Below the pieces are notes generated by a model. The model saw only the letters and a program-made list of their open reading frames with translations, made no database searches and had not been told where the DNA came from. Shown piece by piece: positions 1 to 9,773 of a stretch of 49,588 nt of DNA. The first letter of the stretch is position 1. Every line of letters begins with the position of its first letter. The stretch is from Candidatus Dadabacteria bacterium (GTDB taxonomy: Bacteria; Desulfobacterota_D; UBA1144; Nemesobacterales; Nemesobacteraceae), in contig VXNX01000009.1 in assembly GCA_009840385.1 (NCBI GenBank), positions 165,585 to 215,172 on the forward strand, given 5' to 3'. A program made the translations under genes and the position numbers.

Positions 1-599
1 CCCACCCCACCCGTCGCAAGAACAATGGCGTTTGCGCGGAAAAGAACGAATTTTCCGCTTTCCCTCCAGTAGCCGAAGGCTCCTGTTACCCTGTCTCCGT
101 CCTTTACAAGATGGGTTATCGTGCACTCCATGTAGACGTCTATGCCCGAGTGTATCCCCTTTTCCTGGAGTGTCCTTATCATCTCAAGACCGGTTCTGTC
201 GCCCACGTGGGCAAGCCTCTTCCATGTGTGCCCGCCGAATGCCCTCTGATTTATTCTTCCCTCTTTCGTTCTGTCAAAAAGCGCTCCCCAGTATTCAAGT
301 TCTCTCACCCTCTCGGGAGCCTCCTGCGCGTGGTAAAGAGCCATCTGCCAGTTGTTAAGCATCTTCCCGCCCTTCATGGTGTCCTTGAAGTGGGTTTCCC
401 AGTTGTCCTTTGTGTCGACGTTTGCCAAGGCGGCAGCAACGCCGCCCTCGGCCATTACGGTGTGGGCCTTGCCGAGCAGGGATTTGCATATAAGTGCTGT
501 CGAGGCGCCTTGGGCGGAAGATTCGATGGCGGCCCGAAGCCCTGCCCCGCCTGCGCCGATAACTATAACGTCATGAGTGTGTGTTTCGTATTTTTCCAC
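1..599 (-). CDS. sdhA: Succinate dehydrogenase/fumarate reductase flavoprotein subunit, N-terminal part
   Basis: This is the FAD-binding catalytic subunit that oxidises succinate to fumarate on the cytoplasmic face of complex II. About 199 N-terminal codons are present and the gene leaves the window at the left edge. The dinucleotide-binding GAGGAG motif is at residues 15-20. The segment GKAHTVMAEGG places His46 where complex II flavoproteins attach FAD covalently. The start is taken as GTG at 599, with GAGG about 11 nt upstream; no ATG is available in frame. It begins right after the sdhC stop, so the two are co-transcribed. sdhB is expected beyond the left edge. Identity is clear; succinate dehydrogenase rather than fumarate reductase is inferred from the oxidative TCA neighbours. 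Confidence 0.95.
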   Translation of the reverse strand, partial: MEKYETHTHDVIVIGAGGAGLRAAIESSAQGASTALICKSLLGKAHTVMAEGGVAAALANVDTKDNWETHFKDTMKGGKMLNNWQMALYHAQEAPERVRELEYWGALFDRTKEGRINQRAFGGHTWKRLAHVGDRTGLEMIRTLQEKGIHSGIDVYMECTITHLVKDGDRVTGAFGYWRESGKFVLFRANAIVLATGGV

Positions 600-601
600 G
601 T

Positions 602-1333
602 CTATATCAACCTCAGATCGGTAATTGTGCCGTTCGCTACCAGGAACACGTAAAGGTCCGTGAGAGCCACGAAAACAAGGCTTGTCCACGCCCATTTCAT
701 ATGTACTTCGTTCTGGACGCTTATGGCGCCCCAGAGACGAAAGCGGGTCGGACACTTTGAGAACACGTCAAGATTTCCTCCCATCAGATGGCGAAACGAG
801 TGGCAGGAAAACGAATACATGGTAAGCAGGAACGCGTTTAAGGTCAGAACGATGGTTCCGACGCCCACCCCTATCCCGTCATGGAAGAAAAAGGCTTCGT
901 ACGAGTCAATCCACAAAAACAGCAGAATGACGATAGAGGCGTAGAGAAAAAACCTGTGGATATTCTGCAGGATGAACGGAAAGCTCGACTCTCCGGTGTA
1001 GGAACCCCTTTTGCCGACCGGTTTCACCGCGCAGCCCGGAGGCGAGAAGAAATACGCCCGGTAGTATGCTTTTCTGTAGTAATAGCAGGTCGCCCGGAAT
1101 CCAAGCGGCGCCCAGAGAATAAGTATTGCCGGGGAAGCCGGCCACCAGTCAAAGAGCAGAAGCGGGGAATAAAAAGGCGAGAGGTAAGGCTCGGTGTAGA
1201 AAAACTGGTTCGAGAGAGCTCTCCACGTGGAGTAGATCCCGAAAGCCCCCAGCACCACCCCGGTTATGAGGGGCTCCACCCACCACATATCCTTTCTCAT
1301 GGTGAGCGCCTTGCTCGCCGTACCGTTAGCCAT
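602..1333 (-). CDS. sdhC: Succinate dehydrogenase membrane anchor, five-helix Sdh1-like type
   Basis: This 243-residue membrane protein should anchor the SdhAB dimer and pass electrons to quinone. Five hydrophobic helices are visible at roughly 19-40, 63-80, 121-142, 153-175 and 213-234, which is more than the three of ordinary SdhC or SdhD. Residues 79-92 (FRATCYYYRKAYYR) resemble what I recall of the mycobacterial Sdh1 anchor. Cys83, Cys101, Cys177, Cys194 and His126, His178, His182 are candidate cofactor ligands. The ATG start has GGAGG about 10 nt upstream. The position directly before sdhA supports the role. No second small anchor gene is seen in the window. The assignment to complex II is firm; the Sdh1 relationship rests on memory. 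Confidence 0.85.
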   Translation of the reverse strand: MANGTASKALTMRKDMWWVEPLITGVVLGAFGIYSTWRALSNQFFYTEPYLSPFYSPLLLFDWWPASPAILILWAPLGFRATCYYYRKAYYRAYFFSPPGCAVKPVGKRGSYTGESSFPFILQNIHRFFLYASIVILLFLWIDSYEAFFFHDGIGVGVGTIVLTLNAFLLTMYSFSCHSFRHLMGGNLDVFSKCPTRFRLWGAISVQNEVHMKWAWTSLVFVALTDLYVFLVANGTITDLRLI

Positions 1334-1377
1334 ATTGCAGAAACCTCCAAAAAATATTTCCGGAGCGTCCGTCCGAG

Positions 1378-1409
1378 ATTATAAACGGCGCCGGGGAGCG
1401 GAATGTAAA
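1378..1409 (-). promoter_or_regulatory. Candidate promoter for sdhC-sdhA
   Basis: A perfect TATAAT lies at 1378-1383 in the 83-nt gap between mdh and sdhC, giving a leader of about 37 nt. The only recognisable -35 hexamer is TTTACA at 1404-1409, 20 nt away, which is too long for a standard sigma70 spacer. The -35 assignment is therefore weak, and read-through from mdh is equally possible. Confidence 0.3.
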
Positions 1410-1416
1410 TGGAACC

Positions 1417-2364
1417 CTAGAGGATTCCCATTCCGTCAATTATTTCGCAAAGCTCTTTCACCTTGCCCGCCGAGACGTGCAGAGCCTCCATCTCCTCGTC
1501 GGAAATCTCAACCCCGATTATCTCCTCGACCCCTTCCGCTCCGAGCCTTACGGGGAGACCCACGAAAGTGTCTTCCACTCCGTAATGTCCGTCCGCGTAC
1601 ACGCAGCAGGGCAGCACTTTTTTCTTGTCCTTTATGATCGCCTCGGCCATTTCCACCGCGGCTACCGCGGGGGCGTAAAAAGCGCTTCCGGTCTTAAGAA
1701 GCGCTACTATCTCGGCCCCTCCCTTCCTGGTGCGGTCGACCATCGCGTCGAGCCTTTCGGCGGGGACAAGCTGCGCTATGGGAATACCCGACACAGTGGT
1801 GTTGCTTAGAAGCGGAACCATCGTGTCTCCGTGTCCGCCGAGAACCGAGGCGTTTATGTTCTCAACCGATACCCCGAGCTCCATCGCGATAAACGCCCGG
1901 AAACGCGCGGAATCAAGCACTCCTGCCATCCCCATCACCTTGTTGTCTGAAAGGCCGCTTACCCTGTGCGCCACGTAAACCATGGCGTCGAGCGGGTTGG
2001 TTACCAGTATGAGTATAGCGTCCGGGGAATGAGCAACCACCTGCTCCGTAACGCTCTTTACCACCTTGGTGTTTGTCGAGATAAGATCGTCACGGCTCAT
2101 CCCGGGCTTTCTCGGAATGCCAGAGGTGATTATAACCACGTCTGAATCGGCCGTGTCTTCGTAGTTGGTTGAACCGACGAGATTTACGTCGCTTCCGGTA
2201 ATCGGGCACATCTGGGCAAGGTCAAGCGCCTTTCCCTCGGGAATTCCCTCCACTATGTCAATCAAAGCCACGTCGGCAAGTTCAAGCTGCGCGATCCGAA
2301 ACGCCGCCGACGCGCCGACGTTTCCCGCACCTATCACAGAAATTTTCGCTCTGCCGTTCTTCAA
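1417..2364 (-). CDS. mdh: Malate dehydrogenase (LDH-like family)
   Basis: This 315-residue cytoplasmic enzyme interconverts malate and oxaloacetate with NAD in the TCA cycle. The Rossmann motif GAGNVG is at residues 12-17, and Asp36 at the end of the second strand favours NAD. Arg85 and Arg91 (IPRKPGMSR) and Arg154 bind the dicarboxylate; Arg85 marks malate rather than lactate specificity. Asp151 and His178 (GGHGDTM) form the catalytic relay. The start is TTG at 2364, fixed by AAGGAG 7 nt upstream. It lies 42 nt after icd on the same strand, so one icd-mdh transcript is likely. Length is normal for the family. Confidence 0.95.
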   Translation of the reverse strand: MKNGRAKISVIGAGNVGASAAFRIAQLELADVALIDIVEGIPEGKALDLAQMCPITGSDVNLVGSTNYEDTADSDVVIITSGIPRKPGMSRDDLISTNTKVVKSVTEQVVAHSPDAILILVTNPLDAMVYVAHRVSGLSDNKVMGMAGVLDSARFRAFIAMELGVSVENINASVLGGHGDTMVPLLSNTTVSGIPIAQLVPAERLDAMVDRTRKGGAEIVALLKTGSAFYAPAVAAVEMAEAIIKDKKKVLPCCVYADGHYGVEDTFVGLPVRLGAEGVEEIIGVEISDEEMEALHVSAGKVKELCEIIDGMGIL

Positions 2365-2406
2365 GATCCCACTCCTTCTGAAAAGATTTGTGTGCCGCGA
2401 GCCCCT

Positions 2407-3651
2407 CTAGTCCATTACCTTGTCCATGTTTGACACGATGGCCTCTCCGTACTCAGAACACTTAAGAAGGGTCGCCCCCTCCATCTGTCTCTCGAGGTCA
2501 TAGGTAACCGTTTTCTGCAAAACGGTCTCCTCCATCGCCCTGAAAACAAGCTCCGCAGCCTCGTGCCATCCAAGATACTGGAACATCATGACTCCCGAGA
2601 GTATTACGGAACCCGGGTTTACCTTGTCCTGCCCGGTGTACTTGGGAGCGGTTCCGTGGGTGGCTTCGAAACATGCCAAGTAATCGCCTATGTTGCCGCC
2701 CGGAGCGACTCCGAGACCTCCTACCTGCGCGGCGCAGGCATCTGACATGTAGTCGCCGTTAAGATTAGGCATGGCCATCACGTCGTATTCGCTGGGTCTC
2801 GTGAGAACCTGCTGGAACATGCTGTCGGCTATGCGGTCCTTTATGACGATCTTGCCGTCGGGCTGCTTGCCGCCGTAATCGTCCCAGAGTTCATCCTCGG
2901 TTATGGTGATCTCCGGGAACTCCTCTTTTGCCAGCTCGTAGCCCCATTCGCGGAAGGCACCCTCGGTGAACTTCATTATGTTGCCCTTGTGGACGAGGGT
3001 GACGCTCTTTCTTTTATACTCTATTGCGTATTCGATCGCCTTTCGCACGAGCCTCTTGGTTCCGAAAGGACTTATGGGCTTTATTCCTATCCCGCTCAGC
3101 TCACGGATGTTCACCCCGTAATTCTCTACGAGATACTCCCTTACAGCAGCCGCTTCTGGGGTACCGCTCTCCCACTCGATTCCCGCGTACACGTCCTCGG
3201 TGTTCTCCCTGAATATCACGACGTCGAGCTTGCCGGGAACCAGAAGAGGGTTGGGGGTTCCCTTGATCCATCTTACGGGCCTTACGCAGGCGTACAGGTC
3301 AAGTATCTGGCGGAGCGCAACGTTAAGGCTCCTTATTCCCCCTCCGACCGGAGTGGTAAGCGGGCCCTTGATTGCAACTATGTATTCCTTTATCGTTTCG
3401 GTGGTTTCCTCGGGGAGCCATTCGCCGGTCTGGTCATACGCTTTTTCTCCGGCCAGCACCTCAAACCACGCTATCTTCTTCTTTCCTCCGTAAGCCTTCT
3501 CGACCGCGGCGTCGAACACTATCTGGGACGCGTGCCAGATGTCGGGGCCTATCCCGTCGCCTTCTATGAAGGGAATTATCGGGTTGTCGGGAATTACAAG
3601 CTTTCTGCTTTCCTCGTCAATCTGTATTTTTTCTCCGCTTGGGACTGTCAT
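2407..3651 (-). CDS. icd: Isocitrate dehydrogenase, NADP-type
   Basis: This 414-residue cytoplasmic enzyme oxidatively decarboxylates isocitrate to 2-oxoglutarate. It is full length compared with the 416-residue E. coli enzyme. The substrate loop [13 protein letters not shown] contains Ser108, Asn110 and Arg114; Ser108 matches the E. coli phosphorylation serine. Arg124 and Arg148 complete the isocitrate site. The segment HGTAPKYTG near residue 335 has the Lys-Tyr pair associated with NADP preference. No isocitrate dehydrogenase kinase is in the window. The ATG start has GGAGAGG upstream. It is first gene of icd-mdh, behind a good promoter. Confidence 0.96.
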   Translation of the reverse strand: MTVPSGEKIQIDEESRKLVIPDNPIIPFIEGDGIGPDIWHASQIVFDAAVEKAYGGKKKIAWFEVLAGEKAYDQTGEWLPEETTETIKEYIVAIKGPLTTPVGGGIRSLNVALRQILDLYACVRPVRWIKGTPNPLLVPGKLDVVIFRENTEDVYAGIEWESGTPEAAAVREYLVENYGVNIRELSGIGIKPISPFGTKRLVRKAIEYAIEYKRKSVTLVHKGNIMKFTEGAFREWGYELAKEEFPEITITEDELWDDYGGKQPDGKIVIKDRIADSMFQQVLTRPSEYDVMAMPNLNGDYMSDACAAQVGGLGVAPGGNIGDYLACFEATHGTAPKYTGQDKVNPGSVILSGVMMFQYLGWHEAAELVFRAMEETVLQKTVTYDLERQMEGATLLKCSEYGEAIVSNMDKVMD

Positions 3652-3694
3652 TGAACACCTCTCCTTTTGAGCTAAACGAAAATTTAAATCTTAC

Positions 3695-3723
3695 AATATA
3701 ATGAAAAAAACCGCCCTTTTCAA
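3695..3723 (-). promoter_or_regulatory. Sigma70-like promoter for icd-mdh
   Basis: TTGAAA (3718-3723) and TATATT (3695-3700) are separated by exactly 17 nt on the minus strand within the 86-nt gap between acnA and icd. This predicts a start near 3688 and a leader of about 37 nt. It would allow icd-mdh to be expressed separately from acnA. Confidence 0.55.
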
Positions 3724-3737
3724 ATCGGTCTCTCCAC

Positions 3738-6404
3738 CTACCCCGATATCATCTGGCGCAGGACGGTCTGAAGTATCCCGCCGTTGCGGTAATATTCGAC
3801 CTCAACCGGCGTATCAAGCCTGCACGTTGCGTGAAATTCCCTCTGCCCGCCGTCAGTGTCCGTCACGGTTACGGTCATCCGCTTGCCCGGATAAAGATCC
3901 TCTGAAATCCCGCTTACGCTGAAGGTCTCAAAGCCCGTCAGGCCAAGAGATTCCGCGCTCTGCCCCTCTTCGAACTGAAGGGGCAGAACCCCCATTCCCA
4001 CCAGATTGCTCCTGTGAATCCGCTCGAAACTCTCTGCTATGACGCACCTCGCGCCCAGAAGAGCGGTTCCCTTTGCCGCCCAGTCCCGGGAACTTCCCGT
4101 TCCGTATTCCTTCCCCCCGATCACTACAAGATCCGTTCCCTCGCTCATGTATCTTGAGGACGCTTCGTAAATCGACATTTCCTCTCCCGTGGGAACGTGA
4201 ACCGTCCACCCTCCTTCCTTTCCTCCGACCATCTTGTTTCTTATCCTGATGTTTGCAAACGACCCGCGGATCATAACCTCGTGATTCCCCCTCCTTGAGC
4301 CAAAGCTGTTAAAGCTCCTTTGGGAAACACCCCTTGAGATAAGATAGCCGCCTGCGGGGCCGTCCTTGGGGATTGAGCCCGCTGGGGAAATATGATCCGT
4401 CGTTATGGAGTCCCCGAGAAGCGCGAGCACGTTCGCCCCTTCTATGTCCTCGGGGTCTTCGGGCTCAAGCGGGAAATCATCAAAAAACGGAGGCTCCTGT
4501 ATGTAAGTCGATTCGGCATCCCACTCATAAATGTCTGAGTGCGGAGCCTCAAGAGACTTCCAGGTTTCATCGCCCTCAAAAACCCTTGAGTACTGATTGT
4601 TGAATATCTCGGGGCTTATCGACTCAGCCACAGTGTCGATTATCTCCTCCTGCGTCGGCCAGATGTCCTTGAGGTACACTTCGTCCCCGTCGCTTCCAAC
4701 CCCGAGAGGTTCTGTGTAGAGATCGATTCCGACCTTGCCGGCTATGGCGAACGCCACGACAAGCGGAGGCGACGCCAGGTATGCGAATTTCACAAGCGGG
4801 TGCACCCTGCCTTCAAAATTGCGGTTTCCGCTTAGAACCGCGGCGCAGGTAAGATCGTTTTCCCTTATCGCCGCGTCCACATCGTCGGGAAGCGGACCGC
4901 TGTTGCCTATGCAGGTCGTGCATCCGTATCCGACCAGACCGAAACCTAGTTCTTCAAGATACGGGGTAAGTCCCGCGGCGTCGAGATAATCGGTCACCAC
5001 CCTTGATCCCGGCGCCAAGCTCGTTTTCACGTAAGGATTAACGGAAAGCCCTTTCTCAACGGCCTTTTTGGCGAAAAGTCCCGCCCCTATCATAACGGAG
5101 GGATTCGAGGTGTTGGTGCAGCTCGTGATGGCGGCTATTACGACCGAACCGTCTGAAATTCCGTTCGCGGCGCGCGAGGCGTCTCCGTTCGCGGCAAGTC
5201 CCCTCGCCTGAAGGTTCTCGTGGTAGGAGCTTTTCATGTCCCCAAGCGATATCCTGTCCTGAGGGCGGCTCGGACCGGCAAGAGACGGTTCAACGGTTGA
5301 TATGTCAAGTTCTAGAGTATCTGTATACACGGGGTCTTCTGCGTCGTCGGTTCTGAACATCTTCTGTTCCCTGGTATAGGCTTCAACGAGCGTGGCCGCG
5401 TCATCCCTGCCCGTCGTCCCGAGGTATCTAAGTGTTTCGGCGTCTACCGGGAAAAATCCCATGGTGGCTCCGTACTCGGGAGCCATGTTCGCTATTGTGG
5501 CCTGGTCAGAAAGGGCAAGATTGCTCACTCCGGGTCCGAAAAACTCGACGAACTTGCCGACAACGCCCTTTTTCCTAAGCATCTCGGTCACCGTGAGAAC
5601 TAGGTCCGTTGCGGTAACCCCCTGGGAGAGTCGGCCGGTGAGCCTGAACCCTATGACGTCAGGTATCAGCATGTAAAGGGGCTGCCCCAGCATGCAGGCT
5701 TCTGCCTCTATTCCCCCTACTCCCCAGCCCATGACGCTCAGGCCGTTTATCATGGTCGTGTGGGAATCCGTTCCCACCAGGGTGTCCGGGTAAGCCACCG
5801 ACTCGGAGTCGACCTGCTTTGAGACGACCACGCTCGCTAGGCACTCAAGATTCACCTGGTGCACTATCCCGGTTCCTGGGGGCACGACCCTGAAATTGTC
5901 AAAGGATCCCTGGGCCCACTTGAGGAATGTATACCTTTCCCTGTTTCTTTCGTACTCGACTTCCACGTTCTTGCCGAAAGCATCGCCGCTTGCAAAATAG
6001 TCGACCTGAACGGAGTGGTCTATTACCAGATCGACGGGAACTATGGGATTTACAAGCGAGGGGTCTCCCCCTTTTTTCTCGACCACCGATCTCATCGCCG
6101 CAAGGTCTACAACGCAGGGAACTCCCGTGAAGTCCTGAAGTATCACCCTCGCGGGGTTGTAGGGAATTTCCTTGGCCTCTGCGTTTGAGGGATCCCAGTT
6201 GGCAAGGGATTCCACGTGCTGTTCGGTGACAGTCTCTCCGTCAAAGTTCCTCAGCACGTTCTCAAGCAGTATTCTTATCGAAAAGGGGAGTTTTGAAATC
6301 GATGCGCCGTAGCGCGATTCAAGCTTTGTAAGGGAATATATCTTGTAGGTTTTGTCTCCGACCGAAAGGTCGGAGAGAGTGTCTAGATTATTAGTTAAAG
6401 CCAT
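3738..6404 (-). CDS. acnA: Aconitate hydratase A
   Basis: This 888-residue cytoplasmic [4Fe-4S] enzyme isomerises citrate to isocitrate. Cys429 (SCTNTSNPS) and Cys495/Cys498 ([12 protein letters not shown]) are the cluster ligands. [16 protein letters not shown] near residue 207 and the C-terminal swivel domain segment [16 protein letters not shown] are typical AcnA/IRP-type signatures. Length matches AcnA (about 890) rather than AcnB. The ATG start has GAGAGG 6 nt upstream. It leads the TCA cluster and sits downstream of fabF on the same strand with a 150-nt gap holding its own promoter-like element. Confidence 0.97.
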   Translation of the reverse strand: MALTNNLDTLSDLSVGDKTYKIYSLTKLESRYGASISKLPFSIRILLENVLRNFDGETVTEQHVESLANWDPSNAEAKEIPYNPARVILQDFTGVPCVVDLAAMRSVVEKKGGDPSLVNPIVPVDLVIDHSVQVDYFASGDAFGKNVEVEYERNRERYTFLKWAQGSFDNFRVVPPGTGIVHQVNLECLASVVVSKQVDSESVAYPDTLVGTDSHTTMINGLSVMGWGVGGIEAEACMLGQPLYMLIPDVIGFRLTGRLSQGVTATDLVLTVTEMLRKKGVVGKFVEFFGPGVSNLALSDQATIANMAPEYGATMGFFPVDAETLRYLGTTGRDDAATLVEAYTREQKMFRTDDAEDPVYTDTLELDISTVEPSLAGPSRPQDRISLGDMKSSYHENLQARGLAANGDASRAANGISDGSVVIAAITSCTNTSNPSVMIGAGLFAKKAVEKGLSVNPYVKTSLAPGSRVVTDYLDAAGLTPYLEELGFGLVGYGCTTCIGNSGPLPDDVDAAIRENDLTCAAVLSGNRNFEGRVHPLVKFAYLASPPLVVAFAIAGKVGIDLYTEPLGVGSDGDEVYLKDIWPTQEEIIDTVAESISPEIFNNQYSRVFEGDETWKSLEAPHSDIYEWDAESTYIQEPPFFDDFPLEPEDPEDIEGANVLALLGDSITTDHISPAGSIPKDGPAGGYLISRGVSQRSFNSFGSRRGNHEVMIRGSFANIRIRNKMVGGKEGGWTVHVPTGEEMSIYEASSRYMSEGTDLVVIGGKEYGTGSSRDWAAKGTALLGARCVIAESFERIHRSNLVGMGVLPLQFEEGQSAESLGLTGFETFSVSGISEDLYPGKRMTVTVTDTDGGQREFHATCRLDTPVEVEYYRNGGILQTVLRQMISG

Positions 6405-6452
6405 ACTGTACCTCTCTCTTCAAAGGTTCCGCGTTTGCGGAGTCAGCGGGGT

Positions 6453-6480
6453 ATTTTACCAAAAAGAGAGAAAAAACAAA
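6453..6480 (-). promoter_or_regulatory. Candidate extended -10 promoter for acnA
   Basis: On the minus strand TGGTAAAAT gives an extended -10 element (TAAAAT at 6453-6458 preceded by TGG). A weak TTTGTT -35 lies 16 nt upstream. A perfect 5-bp hairpin, TCCGC-N4-GCGGA, follows in the acnA leader at about 6428-6441, without a T tract, so it is not a terminator. No clear terminator for fabF is seen in the rest of the 150-nt gap. Confidence 0.4.
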
Positions 6481-6554
6481 ATTGTGGTTCACTCTGCCTG
6501 CTCAAGCGAAGCAATTGGGGAAGTGGAGGGGATTTTCCGCGACTCCGGGGGGGG

Positions 6555-7787
6555 TCAGTTGAATTTGCGAAGCGCGATGCTTACGTTGGTTCCGCCGAAA
6601 CCGTAGGAATTGCTGAGAGCCACTTTTATTTCTCTGTCTCTTGCAGTGTGAGGAATGTAATCCAGATCGCATTCAGGATCGCTCTCAAAAAGGTTTATAG
6701 TCGGCGGCAAAACACCGTTCTGAAGCGCAAACACGCTGATTGCCGCTTCCACCGCGCCCGCAGCACCGAGCAGGTGGCCGGTCATGGATTTGGTGGAACT
6801 CACCGGAATCTGAGAAGCGTATTCCCCGAACACCTTTTTAATCGCCCTGGTTTCGTTGACGTCGTTAAGACGCGTGGATGTTCCGTGGGCGTTTATGTAA
6901 TCGACATCATCGGGATTAAGGCCCGAATCCTCCAAAGCGGCATTCATGCAGCTGGTCGGACCCTCAAGCGAAGGCGCGGTAATGTGAAAGGCATCGGCGC
7001 TCATTCCAGACCCGAGCACTTCCGCATATATTCTGGCGCCTCTTTTTTTCGCAAACTCAAGTTCCTCCAAAATCAGCACCCCCGCTCCCTCGGAAAGAAT
7101 AAACCCGTCGCGTCCCATCTCAAACGGTCTTGACGCGGTCTCGGGCTCGTCGTTTCTGGTAGAAAGCGCCTTCATGGCGTTAAAGGCCGCGAAGGTAAGA
7201 GGTATAAGCGGCGCCTCTGATCCGCCGGCTATCATGACGTCCGCCTTGCCGTCCTGTATGATCTTGGCGGAAAGCGCAAGCGAGTGGCCGCTTGCGGAAC
7301 ACGCGGTCGTGGAAGAGCAGTTAGGACCCTTGGCGTTGAACTTTATGGATACATATCCTGAAGCCATGTTGGTCACTATGTTAGGTATGAAAAACGGAGA
7401 GACGCGACCCGGACCCTTGTTCTCCATGGTTAAGACTGTATCGTAGAAGGTCTGCATTCCGCCGATGCCCGATCCGATAAAAGTCCCCGTGCGTTCGGAG
7501 ATATCGTCGGTGACCTCAAGCCCGGCATCCTCAAGTGCCAGCCTGGTGGACGCAATTGACAGCTGAATGAACCTGTCGTTCCTCTTCGCGTCCTTCGGCT
7601 CCATGTAAAGGGTCGGTTCAAAATCCTTCACCTCCCCGGCAATCTGGGTTTTAAGATCCGAGGGGTCGAACGTGGAAACCCTGCCCACTCCCGGAACCCC
7701 TTCACAGATCGAAGACCACGTGGCGTCGTTTCCAACCCCAAGGGGCGTTATGAGACCTATACCTGTAATTACTACCCTTTTTCCCAT
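6555..7787 (-). CDS. fabF: 3-oxoacyl-ACP synthase II
   Basis: This 410-residue condensing enzyme elongates acyl-ACP with malonyl-ACP in type II fatty-acid synthesis. The nucleophile Cys163 sits in TTACSASGH; His301 (NAHGTSTRLND), Lys333 and His338 (TGHLLGAAG) complete the KAS I/II Cys-His-His site. Length is standard. The ATG start has GAGGAATA directly upstream, overlapping the acpP stop, so it is translationally linked to acpP. It is the last gene of the yceD-rpmF-fabDG-acpP-fabF operon. Confidence 0.97.
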   Translation of the reverse strand: MGKRVVITGIGLITPLGVGNDATWSSICEGVPGVGRVSTFDPSDLKTQIAGEVKDFEPTLYMEPKDAKRNDRFIQLSIASTRLALEDAGLEVTDDISERTGTFIGSGIGGMQTFYDTVLTMENKGPGRVSPFFIPNIVTNMASGYVSIKFNAKGPNCSSTTACSASGHSLALSAKIIQDGKADVMIAGGSEAPLIPLTFAAFNAMKALSTRNDEPETASRPFEMGRDGFILSEGAGVLILEELEFAKKRGARIYAEVLGSGMSADAFHITAPSLEGPTSCMNAALEDSGLNPDDVDYINAHGTSTRLNDVNETRAIKKVFGEYASQIPVSSTKSMTGHLLGAAGAVEAAISVFALQNGVLPPTINLFESDPECDLDYIPHTARDREIKVALSNSYGFGGTNVSIALRKFN

Positions 7788-7793
7788 TATTCC

Positions 7794-8060
7794 TCAGTCA
7801 CCCTCCGAAGCGGCTTGAACCGAGCTCTGGATAAAGTTAATCGCGTCCTGAACGGTTATTATGTTCTCCGCATCCTCATCTGAGATCTCAAGCCCGAACT
7901 CATCCTCCATGGACATTATAAGCTCCACAAGATCAAGCGAGTCGGCCCCCAGATCTTCTATAAAAGAGGAATCGGGAGTTATTTCATCCTCGGCCTTGCC
8001 GAGATGGCTCGCGATCATCTCCTTTACCTTAGCTAAAATTTCTGCGTTATCCTTTGACAT
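7794..8060 (-). CDS. acpP: Acyl carrier protein
   Basis: This 88-residue acidic carrier holds the growing acyl chain on 4'-phosphopantetheine. Ser41 in [13 protein letters not shown] is the attachment site. The start was chosen as ATG at 8060: AGGAGG lies 11 nt upstream of it, whereas the earlier in-frame GTG at 8069 is only 2 nt from the same AGGAGG. It lies between fabG and fabF, the standard order. Confidence 0.96.
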   Translation of the reverse strand: MSKDNAEILAKVKEMIASHLGKAEDEITPDSSFIEDLGADSLDLVELIMSMEDEFGLEISDEDAENIITVQDAINFIQSSVQAASEGD

Positions 8061-8086
8061 ATGAGTCACTACCTCCTCTAAAAAAT

Positions 8087-8836
8087 TTACATGTAAATTC
8101 CGCCGTTAACCCTTATAACCTCTCCGGTTATGTACGACGCGCCTTCGGAAATCAGAAAACACACGACACTTGAGATATCCTCGACGCGCCCGAACCTGCC
8201 GAGAGGTATAGCTTCAAGATATCTTTTTCTCATATCCTCGTTAAGGTCCGCGATAATATCCGTTTCAACAAAACCGGGACTTACGGCGTTCACCGTTATC
8301 CCTCTCGGACTGAATTCCTTGGCCGTTGATTTCGTAAAGCCTATTACCGCGGCTTTCGAAGCGGCGTAATTAGCCTGCCCCGGGTTTCCAGTCTCCCCGG
8401 CAGCCGAGATAATATTCACTATTCTTCCGTAACGGTTCTTGAACATGCCCCTGCAAACCGCCTTGGTACAGTTAAACGTCCCCTTGATGTTTATATCCAT
8501 GACGCGGTCCCAGTCCTCCTGCCCCATCCTCATCAAAAGCCCGTCATTCCTTATACCCGCATTGTTAACAAGTATCTGTATTCCGTTAAGCTCGTTTGAG
8601 AGTTCCCCCACGATTTTCTGAACCTCGTCAAAATCGGAAACGTCAAAACCGACCGCCCTGCCGCTTCCCCCCGCCTCCTCTATTTCCTTTAAGGTTTCAT
8701 CGGCCGCCTGCCGGTTGGCTGCGTAGTTAATCAGCACATACGCACCATACGAAGCGAGTTTCTTCGCGATGTCTTTTCCTATCCCCCGCGATCCGCCCGT
8801 TATAAGAGCAACTTGGTTAGTTAGTTCCAATTTCAT
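8087..8836 (-). CDS. fabG: 3-oxoacyl-ACP reductase
   Basis: This 249-residue short-chain dehydrogenase reduces 3-oxoacyl-ACP with NADPH. The cofactor motif GGSRGIG is at residues 14-20, NNAG at 91-94, and the catalytic Ser144, Tyr157 and Lys161 are all present. The C-terminal VNGGIYM ending is typical of FabG. Its first 20 nt overlap the end of fabD, so the two are translationally coupled. Family members of this fold are many, but context fixes the role. Confidence 0.95.
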   Translation of the reverse strand: MKLELTNQVALITGGSRGIGKDIAKKLASYGAYVLINYAANRQAADETLKEIEEAGGSGRAVGFDVSDFDEVQKIVGELSNELNGIQILVNNAGIRNDGLLMRMGQEDWDRVMDINIKGTFNCTKAVCRGMFKNRYGRIVNIISAAGETGNPGQANYAASKAAVIGFTKSTAKEFSPRGITVNAVSPGFVETDIIADLNEDMRKRYLEAIPLGRFGRVEDISSVVCFLISEGASYITGEVIRVNGGIYM

Positions 8837-9758
8837 CTGCTTTAATATGATTTAACTCGTCCGGTTTTTCAATACCCGCGCAACTCACGCCCTTAAGAGT
8901 TCTTTTCACAAGACCGCTTAGCACCTTGGAGGGACCGATTTCGAGAAACTCAGAAACTCCGGAGTCTTTGAGAAACTCTAGGGACTCAGCCCATCTCACG
9001 GGACTTACCACCTGCTCCACCAAAATGCCCGCTACTCTTGCGGAATCCGAATTGGCCCGCGCCTCGGTATTTGTGACCACGGGATATCTCATGGGGTGAA
9101 AATCTATTTCCGCGGCGAAATCGCCAAGCCGCACCGCAGCGGGCTCCATAAGGGAGCAGTGAAAAGGCGCGCTCACCTCAAGTTCGACGACCCGTCTTGC
9201 TCCTTTTTCCTTAGCCATCTGCGAGGCTGCCTCAACGGCCCCCGCTTCTCCCGAGATAACGGTCTGGGTGGGAGAGTTAAAATTCGCCGGGGAAACCACG
9301 GCTCCTCCCCCGGCGACCTCTGCGCAAAGCTCGTTTACTTCCTGCGACGTAAGGCCCAGCACGGCAGCCATCTTCCCGACTCCCGGCGGGACCGCTTCCT
9401 GCATGAATTCCCCTCTTTTTCTTACCATGCGCACCGCATCACTGAACCCAAGGCACTCAGAAGCGACAAGGGCCGTGAATTCCCCGAGGCTGTGTCCCGC
9501 AACCAGATCGGGTCTTATTTCCGTTTCCTCAAGCAAAACCCTCAAGGCGGCCACGCTTGTGGTAAGTATCGCGGGCTGGGCGTTTGCCGTAAGGGCAAGG
9601 GTCGCCGCTTCGCCTTCGAAGCAGAGATTCGCCAGGTCAATTCCGAGGGCGTCGCTTGCCTCTTCGAAAGTCCGCTTCGCTACCGCAAACTCGGCGCAGA
9701 AATCAGCGCCCATACCTGTATACTGGGAGCCCTGACCTGGAAAAAGAAAAGCTATCAT
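8817..9758 (-). CDS. fabD: Malonyl-CoA:ACP transacylase
   Basis: This 313-residue enzyme loads malonyl groups onto acyl carrier protein. FPGQGSQ is at residues 6-12, the nucleophile Ser90 lies in GHSLGEF, Arg115 is in the malonate-binding position and His200 (APFHCSLM) is the catalytic base. Length is typical. It follows rpmF after only 15 nt, with plsX and fabH missing from between them, and overlaps fabG at its 3' end. Confidence 0.96.
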   Translation of the reverse strand: MIAFLFPGQGSQYTGMGADFCAEFAVAKRTFEEASDALGIDLANLCFEGEAATLALTANAQPAILTTSVAALRVLLEETEIRPDLVAGHSLGEFTALVASECLGFSDAVRMVRKRGEFMQEAVPPGVGKMAAVLGLTSQEVNELCAEVAGGGAVVSPANFNSPTQTVISGEAGAVEAASQMAKEKGARRVVELEVSAPFHCSLMEPAAVRLGDFAAEIDFHPMRYPVVTNTEARANSDSARVAGILVEQVVSPVRWAESLEFLKDSGVSEFLEIGPSKVLSGLVKRTLKGVSCAGIEKPDELNHIKADEIGTN

Positions 9759-9773
9759 GGATTCAGTGTGTTT

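Noticed and set aside
111-653. 180-codon plus-strand open frame over sdhA
   Set aside because: Antisense shadow of the clear SdhA coding sequence with its FAD motif; no family signature or ribosome-binding site.
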